From: Spirochaetota bacterium
Lineage (GTDB): Bacteria > Spirochaetota > Spirochaetia > Treponematales > UBA12059
Assembly (NCBI GenBank): GCA_026398615.1
Contig: JAPLSN010000019.1
Span: 62,001 to 126,000 of the forward strand
Direction: 5' to 3'
DNA length: 64,000 nucleotides
In this document: piece after piece, positions 54,154 to 62,682 of the stretch
How positions within the stretch are numbered: the stretch's first letter is position 1
How the letters are laid out: each line of letters begins with the position of its first letter
Position numbers and translations under genes: made by a program
The notes under the pieces: generated by a model
The model's database searches: none
The model's input: only the letters and a program-made list of their open reading frames with translations
What the model was told of the DNA's origin: nothing

Positions 54154-54897
54154 TCAGAACTGCAGGCGCTGGACCCGGATCGTGATGATGACCGGGTTCA
54201 CCTGGGTCGGCGCGACCTGCAGACCCAGCTCGGAATAAATGGCTTCGTAGCCCATGGCTTCCACGAAAATGCCATAGGACAGTCCGCGCGGAAGGTTGAC
54301 GGGAAACTGGAAGTTGCCGGCCACGTCGCTCAATGAACCGGTGAGGAGGAGCGAATCGTCCTTCCGCCATTGCTCGAACAGGACGCCCGGTTCCAGTATC
54401 CCGATCGTCGCGCCCGCGATGGGCTTGCCGGTCGCGGCGTCCACGACCTTGCCCCTGAGCGGCACCGCGATGCCGGGGTAGTTGCGCCGCTCCCTCAGTA
54501 CGGAGAATTCCTTCACGATGAGCGGCACTCCGTCCGCGGAAATCGCGAACAGGTAAGCTCCCGTGACAAAGCCCGATTCCGGGCGCTCGAGCACCGCGTC
54601 GTAGACGCCCTTCGCCCATCCTTCCCACGAATATTCCCGCTTGCGCACCGTTTCGCCGCCCCGGGTCCAGGTTTCCGTGACCTTCATCCCCGCGGTGAAT
54701 CCCGAGAAGTCCACCAACGCGTGGAGCGTCGACAGGCTGGCGACCGTGAACTGGGTTCCCGGGTTTTTCGGGGTCCCGTCGGCCAGCAGTTCCGAGGCGA
54801 AGGTAACCGAGGCTACCGAAGGCTTGCCCTGGGCGATCGCCGGACAGGCCAGGAGGCACAATGCCAGGAGCGCCACTAGCGCGTTGCTTCGTTTCAC
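54154..54897 (-). CDS. Exported protein with carboxypeptidase-regulatory-like domain
   Basis: 247 residues starting with GTG at 54897 (AGGAGG 5 bases upstream). It has a signal peptide (ALVALLALCLLACPAIAQ). A beta-rich middle is followed by a carboxypeptidase-regulatory-like fold near 155-215 (LRGKVVDAATGKPIAGATIG, NFQFPVNLPRG). Such domains occur in surface and secreted proteins and stabilise or bind sugars. No partner gene is evident; it converges with the glutaredoxin gene. Confidence 0.72.
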   Translation of the reverse strand: MKRSNALVALLALCLLACPAIAQGKPSVASVTFASELLADGTPKNPGTQFTVASLSTLHALVDFSGFTAGMKVTETWTRGGETVRKREYSWEGWAKGVYDAVLERPESGFVTGAYLFAISADGVPLIVKEFSVLRERRNYPGIAVPLRGKVVDAATGKPIAGATIGILEPGVLFEQWRKDDSLLLTGSLSDVAGNFQFPVNLPRGLSYGIFVEAMGYEAIYSELGLQVAPTQVNPVIITIRVQRLQF

Positions 54898-54918
54898 GTC
54901 CACCTCCTGCCGAGTGGG

Positions 54919-54948
54919 TTGTTCCCATCCGCCCGGTACAAGTATAAT
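54919..54948 (+). promoter_or_regulatory. Candidate promoter of the HExxH protein gene
   Basis: TTGTTC (54919-54924) and a perfect TATAAT (54943-54948) are spaced by 18 bases, about 80 bases before the ATG at 55030. Confidence 0.5.
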
Positions 54949-55029
54949 GCCGAAAATGCGTTCCATGTCGACGACTTCGCCGGAAAACGGCGCATCAATC
55001 GGCCGGGACGGCTGACGAACGGAGACCGG

Positions 55030-55812
55030 ATGAACCAGGACCAGGTGAAGGCCATGCTGCTCGGGCTCAAGGACGCGACGACGGAATTCAGCGTCGTTTT
55101 TTCGGGAAAGAAGAGTTCGCTCGTGAACGGCCTCTACAAGCCGGCCACCCGGGAGATCATCCTCCACAACCGCAACTTCGAGGACGACGGCCAACTCGTC
55201 TACACGGCCATTCACGAATACGCCCACCACGTGCACTCGGAACGGACGAAATTCGTCACCACCGCGAGGTCGCACACCAATGAGTTCTGGACCATCTTCC
55301 ACGAATTGATCGAAAAGGCCGAGGCCGACGGCATATACCGGAACCGCTTCGACGAGCCCGAGTTCGCCGAGCTGACGAGGCGGATCAAGTCGGCATGCCT
55401 GGCGGAGGACGGCAGGATCATGCTGGAGTTCGGGCGCCTCGTGGCGGATGCCGAGCGGCTCTGCCGCGAAAAGAAGGTGCGCTTCGAGGATTACATCGAC
55501 AGGGCCCTCGGCGTGCCACGCATGACGGCCTATACCGCCATGAAAGCCGCATCGTACGGGTTGGAGACTGGTTACGGCTGGGACGCCATGAAGCTCCTGG
55601 CGGGCGTCCGCGACCCTGGCAGGCGCTCCGTCGCGACGGAAGCCTTCCGTGCCGGGAAACCTCCCGAAACCATCAAATCCCTCATCAGGTCCGAGCGGCC
55701 GTCGGAAGATCCCATCGAACGACTCGCGAAGGAACGGGACCGCATCGAGCGGACCATAGAACACCTCCAGGCCCGTCTCAAGGAGATCGAACGGGAACTC
55801 GGCCGGGCTTGA
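55030..55812 (+). CDS. Putative zinc-dependent protein with HExxH motif and C-terminal coiled coil
   Basis: 260 residues, no signal peptide. The HExxH zinc motif occurs in TAIHEYAHHVHSE (about 60-72), preceded by a typical NLYKP-like beta region (NGLYKPATREIILHNRNF). The C-terminal 40 residues form a charged coiled coil (ERLAKERDRIERTIEHLQ). GGAGA lies 5 bases before the ATG. It may be a cytoplasmic metallopeptidase or a toxin-antitoxin-like protease; I do not recognise the exact family. Confidence 0.65.
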   Translation: MNQDQVKAMLLGLKDATTEFSVVFSGKKSSLVNGLYKPATREIILHNRNFEDDGQLVYTAIHEYAHHVHSERTKFVTTARSHTNEFWTIFHELIEKAEADGIYRNRFDEPEFAELTRRIKSACLAEDGRIMLEFGRLVADAERLCREKKVRFEDYIDRALGVPRMTAYTAMKAASYGLETGYGWDAMKLLAGVRDPGRRSVATEAFRAGKPPETIKSLIRSERPSEDPIERLAKERDRIERTIEHLQARLKEIERELGRA

Positions 55813-55870
55813 TGCCGGCCAGGTTTCCCGCCAACCGATGAAAACCGGTCGGAGGGTCGGATGAATCCCC

Positions 55871-56010
55871 TCAGCCAAATCCGTAGAACAGCGGCACGAT
55901 CACCGGTACCAATAGTGAGAGGATTGCGCCGGAGACGAAACTCACCGGGACGCTTTCGGGACCCGCGCACTGTTCGCTCAGGGGAAGCGTCACGTCCATG
56001 GACGTGGCGC
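55871..56010 (-). pseudogene. lysO: Detached 3' end of a lysO gene
   Basis: The last roughly 45 codons of LysO (MDVTLPLSEQCAGPESV to its own stop at 55871), with no gene body. Over 55904-56010 it matches the 3' part of the intact lysO gene at 58851-58957 with two mismatches, and it diverges after that. The tail here is GC-rich like the chromosome, whereas the intact gene's tail is AT-richer. This fits the end of the original gene having been displaced by an insertion. Confidence 0.8.
55904..56010. repeat. Left copy of 107-bp direct repeat (lysO 3' end)
   Basis: It matches 58851-58957 at 105 of 107 positions (differences at 55977 and 55991), in the same orientation. It flanks the left side of an AT-richer island of about 2.8 kb. 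Possible attachment-site-like duplication. Confidence 0.85.
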
Positions 56011-56063
56011 GACCCACGAGGACGGACTGGATCATTCGCTCCGGATTCGCCCGGTCCTGGTGA

Positions 56064-56362
56064 ACTCGCTGGCCAGAGGTTATCCCCTTCCTGAAATTCC
56101 CAATGGTCATCCGGAAGGTCGTCTATACGACTAATGCGATCGAATCGGTGAACTACTCGATCCGGAAAATCATGCGGAACCGACAGTCCTTCCCGACTGC
56201 CGATGCCGCGGTCAATCTCGTGTTCATGGCCTTGCAGAACATCTCGAAAAGATGGACGATGCCCTTGCGGGATTGGGGTGCGGCCCTCTATCAATTTGCG
56301 ATCATCCAAGGCTCTGGAGTGCCGTTATGACTTTGCCGTTTACACAAAAAAAGTTACATGCC
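56064..56362 (+). mobile_element. Remnant of an IS256-family insertion sequence (transposase C-terminus)
   Basis: The frame from 56064 to the stop at 56330 encodes only the end of an IS256-type transposase (VIPFLKFP, RKVVYTTNAIESVN, ALQNISKRWTMP), without the catalytic DDE part. After the stop, GTTTACACAAAAAAAGTTAC (near 56338-56357) resembles the terminal inverted repeat of this family. The left end is missing, so the element cannot move on its own. It sits at the left edge of the island next to the lysO fragment. Confidence 0.85.
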
Positions 56363-57024
56363 TAGACCCGGAGAAAAGTATGGACATACTGTTGCCTCCT
56401 CATCGGTATCTACAGTCCGAGAAACCGACCACGCTTCCCCCAGGTCAAGGTTCAATAATAGGCGCCCTATGATCCGAGGCAAGCGTGGAAAGATGATGCC
56501 CTGTTTTCAACCTGCTCCCCACCTTGGCAATTCGATCCCCTCTTGCGTGCCGTCACGGAAGGGGATTGTCCGGCGCCATTTTTTTCCACCACCGGCCGTG
56601 TGAGGGGGATCCGCAGCTGCTCAGCCCCGAGCCAGAGGGGTTCAGGTCCCCACAATCGGCATGTCACCTGATACGGGATACGGCCGGGGACGCAGGAGCA
56701 TCTTGGTAATGCAGTGGTTCTGGCCGAACGTGACATTCTCGGAAAGTCCAATACTCGCCCTGAGCTCTTTGAGGTGAACGCTATCATGACCGGAAGAAGT
56801 GTCATGAATCTCGGACTTCATGTACCCTCAATACTGTGCACTTTTTTCAGGAAAGCATTGGAACTACGATGACGTCCTGTGCCGCTCGGTGGGCGCCTTC
56901 AGCACTTCGACGGGCCTGCCCCCTTGCAAGCACACACGATCCGCTGGTTCTACATGCAACTCGCCGGGAGTTGTCCCGCCTGGCCCGCGCCGCCTCGGTG
57001 TTTCTCGCCTGTTTTCCGGTTGTA
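56363..57024. other. Gene-poor island segment
   Basis: About 660 bases of mixed composition with only short overlapping frames that have no ribosome-binding site or recognisable motif. A possible hairpin-rich patch lies around 56590-56660. I see no gene, tRNA or known RNA here. It is probably decayed mobile DNA. Confidence 0.45.
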
Positions 57025-57609
57025 TTACTGTCGAACTTCTCCCCCGCCTTCTCCTGCTTCTATTTTTTGCAGGAGCCTAGAATTGAATTCATCTGCAGCG
57101 GCCTTGGCTTGGTCGACCGTAGACCAGGTAGTCAGCATCTTGCCCATACCGGTCCAATAGGGAATTTGCGACAATAGCATAACTACTAAGCCTCCCACTG
57201 CGGCGGTAGCGTTCACCGGCTGAGAGGGGCGGGAAGGGTCATAGAAGACAGTGTATTCAGAATTGGCAGACACTAAAGCTGACAGCCACCAAATTTCCCC
57301 GCCCAGCATGCCAATGCCTCCAATGATCCCAAGCGCAAAACCGTTCGCCCTTTGTGCCGCGGCCTGCTTTGCTTCCTCGGGAAAACCGGCAATTTCGTAG
57401 AAACTTGATTCTGACAAAGTCCTGTAACCTTGGGTGGCGATCCAAAGACGATCGGAGTTGGTGAAAAAGAGTCTTGAGCTCGGTATTTGAACGGATAGGC
57501 TCTGCTCCTTGAATAGTTTCTGCTGCTCCGGTGTCATTTGGTCTGACTGCGCTATCAGCGGGCAAGCAACCACAAGAAATACAATAAGAGCTAGAAGAAG
57601 TTTTTTCAT
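57025..57609 (-). CDS. Exported two-helix protein, paralogue A
   Basis: 194 residues. A signal peptide (LLLALIVFLVVACPLIAQ) is followed by a conserved block shared with the next gene (FKEQSLSVQIPS, LSESSFYEIAGFPEEAKQA), two membrane helices (about 95-120 and 140-160) and a helical tail. GAGGAGG lies 5 bases before the ATG at 57609. The base composition is less GC-rich than most of the window. The family is unknown. Confidence 0.72.
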   Translation of the reverse strand: MKKLLLALIVFLVVACPLIAQSDQMTPEQQKLFKEQSLSVQIPSSRLFFTNSDRLWIATQGYRTLSESSFYEIAGFPEEAKQAAAQRANGFALGIIGGIGMLGGEIWWLSALVSANSEYTVFYDPSRPSQPVNATAAVGGLVVMLLSQIPYWTGMGKMLTTWSTVDQAKAAADEFNSRLLQKIEAGEGGGEVRQ

Positions 57610-57646
57610 GGACACCTCCTCTTGTCAGGATCCTTCTACCAGAGTT

Positions 57647-58234
57647 TCACTGTTGTTTGCTGTCATGTTGATCCATGGCCTCAAATGTGTTTACCCTCGT
57701 TTCGCCTCCGTTCTCTATTCTTTGCAGGAGCTTGGAGTTGAATTCCTCTGTAGCGGCCGCGGCCCGACCGACCGTGGACCAGCTATTCCCGAGCTTGTCA
57801 AGGCCATTCAACAAGAATTCCGCCGATGCCGTGAAACATATGAGGCCTCCCAGCATGGCGTCAGTCGAGATGGACTCTACGCGGCCAAAAGGGTCGGTGG
57901 TAATACCCGAGTTTAACCAAGCGACCCCGCAATAAAACACCGGGATGCTCCCAATGAGACACAAAAAACCTATCCGCTTATGTGCCGTAGCCTGCTTTGC
58001 CTCCTCGGGAAAACCGGCAATCTCGTAGAAGCTTGATTCTGACAAAGCCTTGGAACCTTGGGTGGCGATCCAATTACGATCGGAGTTGGGGAATAACAAT
58101 CTCCAGCTTGGTATTTGAACGGATAGGCTCTGCTCTTTGAACTGTTTCTGTTGCTCCGGCGTAAGGTCTGACTGGGCTATTAGCGGGCAGGCAAGCATAA
58201 AAAATACCAGCAGAGTTTGAACAAGCTTTTTCAC
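57647..58234 (-). CDS. Exported two-helix protein, paralogue B
   Basis: 195 residues starting with GTG at 58234 behind the same GAGGAGG site as paralogue A. The signal peptide, the blocks QSLSVQIPS and ESSFYEIAGFPEEAKQ and the overall layout are shared with paralogue A, while the membrane segments and tails differ, so the pair arose by duplication and then diverged. The two are 37 bases apart and probably cotranscribed, B first. Function unknown; no toxin or immunity motif is evident. Confidence 0.72.
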   Translation of the reverse strand: MKKLVQTLLVFFMLACPLIAQSDLTPEQQKQFKEQSLSVQIPSWRLLFPNSDRNWIATQGSKALSESSFYEIAGFPEEAKQATAHKRIGFLCLIGSIPVFYCGVAWLNSGITTDPFGRVESISTDAMLGGLICFTASAEFLLNGLDKLGNSWSTVGRAAAATEEFNSKLLQRIENGGETRVNTFEAMDQHDSKQQ

Positions 58235-58814
58235 AGAGACCTCCTCTTGCTAAGGTGCTTCCTCCAGAGTATCACTGTTGCTTACTGCTCTATTATTCCA
58301 GGATCTCATTGTCCGACGGTTGTGTTTGGCGACAAAACCGTATTGGAAAGAGACGTCCTTTTTCTATCCTGTCCACAAGAATCGATCATGTCTCATTGTT
58401 CGTTTGGCTTCTTTATACTGATAGTACTAATCATTTTATTGGAAAGGAAACATGAATCGTGAATAATCACCCCTCTAGGGAGCCCAAAATGGATGATTCA
58501 TATTTCCTTACTTTAGAAAGGATTAGTAACTGTCATCCGGGAGGAAAACTTCATTTTGCGCCAGGAAGCGAAAAAACCGCCCATTGCCGCATTGACTTTC
58601 CGTTTTGTTGTACCGACCTACCGATTTTATGCCCGGCAACGCCGGATATCAGATTTTCACCTTTGCACTTACGCTTGTCTAGCCACACTATCGATCATGT
58701 CAGGTCATAGACATCCCATACGAGCATACCTTGCACCTAGCGGTCCAATATGAGTTAAGGGAACTCAGATAAGCCAAAGCCAGGGGAAGGCCGTCGTCCT
58801 TGAAACATAATGAG
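58235..58814. other. AT-richer intergenic segment between paralogue B and lysO
   Basis: About 580 bases, the least GC-rich part of the window. Short open frames (for example one of 83 codons from 58459) lack ribosome-binding sites and recognisable motifs, so none is called. It probably contains the promoter of the paralogue pair and the right end of the island. Confidence 0.45.
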
Positions 58815-59762
58815 TCAGAATGCAAGACCATAGAAAAGTGGAACCAATATCGGTACCAATAGTGAGAGGATTGCGCCGGAGACGAAACTCACCGGGACGC
58901 TTTCGGGACCCGCGCACTGTTCGATCAGGGGAAGCGTAACGTCCATGGACGTGGCGCCTCCGACGCCGATGGCCAGATAGGGACGGGAGGTCGCGGCCAG
59001 GAAGGGGATGGAGACGAGGGCGATGGATTCGCGGAGCATGTTCGCCATGAATGCAGCCGAGCCGAGCACCGGGTCCCCGAGGTTCGTGATGAGCACCCCC
59101 GAAAGCGTGTACCATCCGAAGCCCCCCGCCAGCGCGAGCGCCTTACCCGCTCCCAGGCCGAAAAGCGGGACCAGCAGAAGCCCCCCCGCGAGCGAACCGA
59201 ACGCCGTGGCCAGCGGGACCATGATCATTTCCGGGCGCATGAACGCTTCGCGGAACGACACCCCGGATTGGGCGAACTGCATGCCGATGAAAAACAACAG
59301 GAAATCGAGCGTCCATTCCGTCACGGTGTTCAGGTTCACGCCTTCGAGCGGGGCGATGAAAATGCCGACAGCGAAGCCCGCGGCGACGACACCCAGCAGG
59401 AAGAGCGGCGTCCTGAAATCGGTCAACCCGAGTCTTACGCGGCGCCGGACGGCCTTCGCGGGAATCCCCCGGCCGCCTTGCCTGAATGCACCGATGAGCG
59501 AATAGCCCGCCAACACCGCCCCGAGGGTTCCCGCCACGGTCAGGACCGCCGCGGCCGCGCCCAGGAGGCCGATCTCGCCGAGCCGGGACGACAGGTCCGG
59601 CGAATTCCCGATGCGGAAGCCCATAACAAAGAGCAGCGCCCACAGGATGTACTTGATGAGCCGGTCCACGACCGCGGCGGGAGGCGACAGCTTGAGCCTG
59701 CAGAGCACGGCGCCCGCGGCGAGAAAGCCTGCGAGTACGAGTATCTGGATGAGGCTTGTCAT
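58815..59762 (-). CDS. lysO: LysO-family lysine exporter
   Basis: 315 residues from ATG 59762. About eight membrane helices; the two halves have the LysO features FRTPLFLLGVVAAG and GFGWYTLSGVLITNLGDP, with acidic residues in the membrane (SMDVTLPLIEQCAG). LysO (YbjE) exports lysine or toxic analogues in E. coli. The last part (58851-58957) is duplicated at 55904-56010; the final residues (LVPLFYGLAF) differ from the displaced end (IVPLFYGFG), so the 3' end may come from the island. The gene itself is intact. Confidence 0.87.
   Translation of the reverse strand: MTSLIQILVLAGFLAAGAVLCRLKLSPPAAVVDRLIKYILWALLFVMGFRIGNSPDLSSRLGEIGLLGAAAAVLTVAGTLGAVLAGYSLIGAFRQGGRGIPAKAVRRRVRLGLTDFRTPLFLLGVVAAGFAVGIFIAPLEGVNLNTVTEWTLDFLLFFIGMQFAQSGVSFREAFMRPEMIMVPLATAFGSLAGGLLLVPLFGLGAGKALALAGGFGWYTLSGVLITNLGDPVLGSAAFMANMLRESIALVSIPFLAATSRPYLAIGVGGATSMDVTLPLIEQCAGPESVPVSFVSGAILSLLVPILVPLFYGLAF
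58851..58957. repeat. Right copy of 107-bp direct repeat (lysO 3' end)
   Basis: The partner of 55904-56010, inside the coding end of the intact lysO gene, in the same orientation; differences at 58924 and 58938. It marks the right side of the island. Confidence 0.85.
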
Positions 59763-59817
59763 GGATGAACCGTACAACGGCGCGGGACCGCGGGGCAAGA
59801 GGCGGACGCGGCCTCCA

Positions 59818-60543
59818 TCACGGCCCGCGATACGGCGTGTACGCTATCGTCGGATCGCCGTCCGCGTCGACGCTGACCCTGAGCGCTCCGGAATGTCCCG
59901 CGAAAGAACTCATACCCACGGGCAGGACCGCGTTCGCGAGACCGTCCGAACCGAAAAGCCTGCTTGCGAAGGGGCTGGCCGGCGCCAGCGCGTCCTCCGG
60001 GCAGGGCAGGTCGATGCCGAAACGCGCGGGCGGCCGGAGCATGTCCGCGCGGAAGCGGTCTTCGACGATGGCCCGGACGAAACCCTGCGGCGGAAGTTCC
60101 CAGGGATCGTCCAGTCGGGCCGTGGCTTCCATCCGGAAACGACCGGTATCGAAAAGCCTCCAGTCCATGCCGGCCCGGTCGAGGGCGCAGGCCAGTTCCG
60201 CTTCATACCCGCCTGAAGGCGTGCAGATGATGGCGCCGTCGGGCGAAACGTCCCGCGGGTACAGGGCGCCGAAAGGTGCGAGGCCGATTCCATGGATGGA
60301 CGGCCTGAGAATGACGATTTCCCGCCGGGCGCGGTCCAGGAAAAGAGTAAAACGCGCATCCCGGGACGATCCAGCAACGACTCCGGACAGTTCCAGCGTC
60401 CATTCGAGCGGGAAGCCAGCCCAGGCTTCCGGAACCGGCGCCGCGGACACCGCGCAACGGTCGGGAAAGCCTGCTGCGAGGGCGCAGGAGATCGTGATGC
60501 CCAGGACGAGTGCGGTTGCCGTGGTCGCGAAAAAACCCTTCAT
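59818..60543 (-). CDS. Exported protein of unknown function
   Basis: 241 residues with a signal peptide (ATALVLGITISCALAAG). The remainder is a soluble mixed beta protein (WAGFPLEWTLELSGVV, then CTPSGGYEAELACALD) without membrane segments or known motifs. It starts 8 bases after the DUF4416 gene ends and runs in the same direction, so the two are probably cotranscribed. Family not recognised. Confidence 0.62.
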   Translation of the reverse strand: MKGFFATTATALVLGITISCALAAGFPDRCAVSAAPVPEAWAGFPLEWTLELSGVVAGSSRDARFTLFLDRARREIVILRPSIHGIGLAPFGALYPRDVSPDGAIICTPSGGYEAELACALDRAGMDWRLFDTGRFRMEATARLDDPWELPPQGFVRAIVEDRFRADMLRPPARFGIDLPCPEDALAPASPFASRLFGSDGLANAVLPVGMSSFAGHSGALRVSVDADGDPTIAYTPYRGP

Positions 60544-60551
60544 GCCGAATG

Positions 60552-61139
60552 CTACGTCCGCGATCTTTCCTCGCGCTTGAGGGCTTCACCCGATCTCCTC
60601 CGGATTTCGGAGAGTATCGCGCTGTATTCGGGCGTCGCGTAATCGGGGTAGGTCCAGGGCAGGGGTTGCCAGGCGCCCGAGCCGTAGAGGAGCGTCAACT
60701 CGGCGTAGATGCCGTCGGAGAGGGGTATGCGCTGGCCGCGGTTCTTGGTTGTGGCCAGGACAAAACGGGAAAGCGCCATGAGGCCCGGGTCGAGGTTGAT
60801 CAGTCGCCTGCCGCCCTTCGAGCGGCGTTCCTCGAGTTCGTTCGTCCAACGCTTGATCGCGGACAGCTCTCCGGGGTCCACGAGCGTTTCGAAGGATACG
60901 AAGAGCCGCATGAGGTCCAGGCCCATCTCGGGCGCATAATAATCGGTATAGTCGAAGGGCAGCGCCGCACTCCGGAAATCCTGCGGTCCGAAGCGCGACC
61001 CGCACTCGGAAAGGCAGTCTTCGAGTACCGATCTTCCGCCTTCGCCCTCCCCATCCGGCGGCGCGCAGGCCAGTGCTGCAGGCGCGGCGATGATCGCGAT
61101 GAGGAGCTTCTCCCTGGAGAAACGATGGACGGGCGCCAA
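60552..61139 (-). CDS. DUF4416 family protein
   Basis: 195 residues starting with TTG at 61139 (GGAGG 7 bases upstream). The family pattern is clear: FDYTDYYAPEMG, LFVSFETLVDPGEL, KRWTNELEE, NLDPGLMALSRFVLATTK and WTYPDY. It occurs in spirochaetes and other anaerobes; its function is unknown. It is followed by an exported unknown and is divergent from the large gene at 61181. Confidence 0.85.
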   Translation of the reverse strand: MAPVHRFSREKLLIAIIAAPAALACAPPDGEGEGGRSVLEDCLSECGSRFGPQDFRSAALPFDYTDYYAPEMGLDLMRLFVSFETLVDPGELSAIKRWTNELEERRSKGGRRLINLDPGLMALSRFVLATTKNRGQRIPLSDGIYAELTLLYGSGAWQPLPWTYPDYATPEYSAILSEIRRRSGEALKREERSRT

Positions 61140-61180
61140 TCCCTTGCCTCCGGTCGAATTTTATTGGATACTGATGGCAT

Positions 61181-62605
61181 ATGGAAGAAAAGTCCGCATT
61201 CGTCGTCCAGATGGAAGGTTTGCTACGCTCCAAGGAGGAAAACCTCGACCGCGTGGAGCTCAAAGCCCTCAAGGACGATTTCAAGCTGTTCCAGACGGCG
61301 TTCCAGGGCGTCTACAACGTATTGTACAAGAAAGGCATCATCCACGACGATCCCTACAAGTACGAAACCAAGCTCTCCGAAGTCGGGATTCCCCCGGAAA
61401 GTCCCTTTCCCGAATCGGAAAAAATCGACCAGATGAGCATCAGGCTCTCCCAATTCGACATGCACCTGGATTTCCTCAACAACTACTGCCAGTTTTCCGT
61501 GGAATCCCTGACGATGGGACGCATCAAGCGGCTCATCGCCCTGGTCAAGTACTTCGACTTCACCAGTTTCACCTCTACGAGCCAGCACGTGAACACGCGC
61601 TGCTTCACGGAACTCGTCGATTGCGTTCGCAAGGGTACCGACCAGCTTTCGACGGGGATCATCAACGAGTCGCTTTCCATGCTCGACAATGCCACGAGGA
61701 GCATCTTCCTCGTGCTCAAGTCCCTCACCCTTTTCCACAAGGAACGCTACAAGCTCGACGTGCGGAGCCTCATCCTCCCGGTCATCGAGATCAACCCCGA
61801 ACTGGCCATCACGCACAAAGCGGACGTCGTCAGGAAAATACGCTTCAAGTTCGCCGAACTTGCCAACGAGCATCCCTTCTACCCTGAGCTCGTGGAGGAG
61901 ATACTCCTGGAGGATTACTCGTCGGACGGCCTCAAGATCAAGGACGACATCGTCGCCCGCCTCACCATCAAGGAAGACACCAGGAAGAAGGACGCAGCCC
62001 GCGGGCGCGACTTCAGGACGATCATCATGGACGGCATCCGCGTCATGACGGGAACGGGTTTCCATTTGAGCGAGGCGGTCCGCAAGCTCCAGAACAACAG
62101 TGACGTGCTCCAGAACCGGGACCGCGGATTCATGGCGAACATGCGGAAAATGCTGGCCAGGATGTTCAACGCCAGGGAACCCGAGATCGAGTACGACCTC
62201 GATTACCTCGATCCCATCACGATCGAGCACAAGGAAGAACGCATCAGGTTCACCTCGTTCTGCGCTGAAGTCATGAAGCGGGCACAGCTTTTCAGCACGA
62301 TGACAGGCAGGAACTCGACCGCCTACGGCCGCATCTCCAGCGCTCCCGAGGAACAGGCATTCAAATTCCTCGAAAAGAGCATCGAGGAGGTGGACAAGTT
62401 CCACCGGAAGCTGTACGCGCTTGACGAGTTCTTCAAGAACTCCGAAATGCAGAACGACGAGCGGGCGCGCATCACGGGCATCCGCCTCGAACTGGAGACG
62501 ATCAAGAACACCCTCATCAGGGCCAAGCAGAAGAAACACGAATATGTCGCGGAAAAGGAAGAGATCGAACAGATGAAGCGGCTCGGCATCCGATCCGACG
62601 TCTGA
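61181..62605 (+). CDS. Large conserved cytoplasmic protein of unknown function
   Basis: 474 residues, mostly alpha-helical with charged coiled-coil stretches at both ends; no signal, membrane segment or nucleotide-binding motif. Segments such as FDMHLDFLNNYCQFS and LDVRSLILPVIEINPELAI look conserved, and I associate proteins of this general kind with treponemes, but I cannot name a domain. The ribosome-binding site is weak. The gap to the next gene is 77 bases, with the same direction. Confidence 0.75.
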   Translation: MEEKSAFVVQMEGLLRSKEENLDRVELKALKDDFKLFQTAFQGVYNVLYKKGIIHDDPYKYETKLSEVGIPPESPFPESEKIDQMSIRLSQFDMHLDFLNNYCQFSVESLTMGRIKRLIALVKYFDFTSFTSTSQHVNTRCFTELVDCVRKGTDQLSTGIINESLSMLDNATRSIFLVLKSLTLFHKERYKLDVRSLILPVIEINPELAITHKADVVRKIRFKFAELANEHPFYPELVEEILLEDYSSDGLKIKDDIVARLTIKEDTRKKDAARGRDFRTIIMDGIRVMTGTGFHLSEAVRKLQNNSDVLQNRDRGFMANMRKMLARMFNAREPEIEYDLDYLDPITIEHKEERIRFTSFCAEVMKRAQLFSTMTGRNSTAYGRISSAPEEQAFKFLEKSIEEVDKFHRKLYALDEFFKNSEMQNDERARITGIRLELETIKNTLIRAKQKKHEYVAEKEEIEQMKRLGIRSDV

Positions 62606-62682
62606 AAGCCCGGCCACGCCCGGTGCGAAACCTGTTCGCCGTCGGATTGTTTACTGGGATGGCGCCCCGCCAAGGAGCAAAC

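Noticed and set aside
56467-56805. 112-codon minus-strand frame next to the IS256 remnant
   Set aside because: It has low-complexity composition, no start signal and no similarity to transposase or reverse transcriptase motifs.
58459-58710. 83-codon plus-strand frame in the AT-richer segment
   Set aside because: It has no ribosome-binding site, signal or recognisable motif, and its composition fits random AT-richer sequence.
55904-58957. CRISPR array or transposon terminal repeats as an explanation of the repeat pair
   Set aside because: There are only two long direct copies 2.8 kb apart and they encode the end of lysO; IS256 elements carry short inverted repeats, not 107-bp direct ones.
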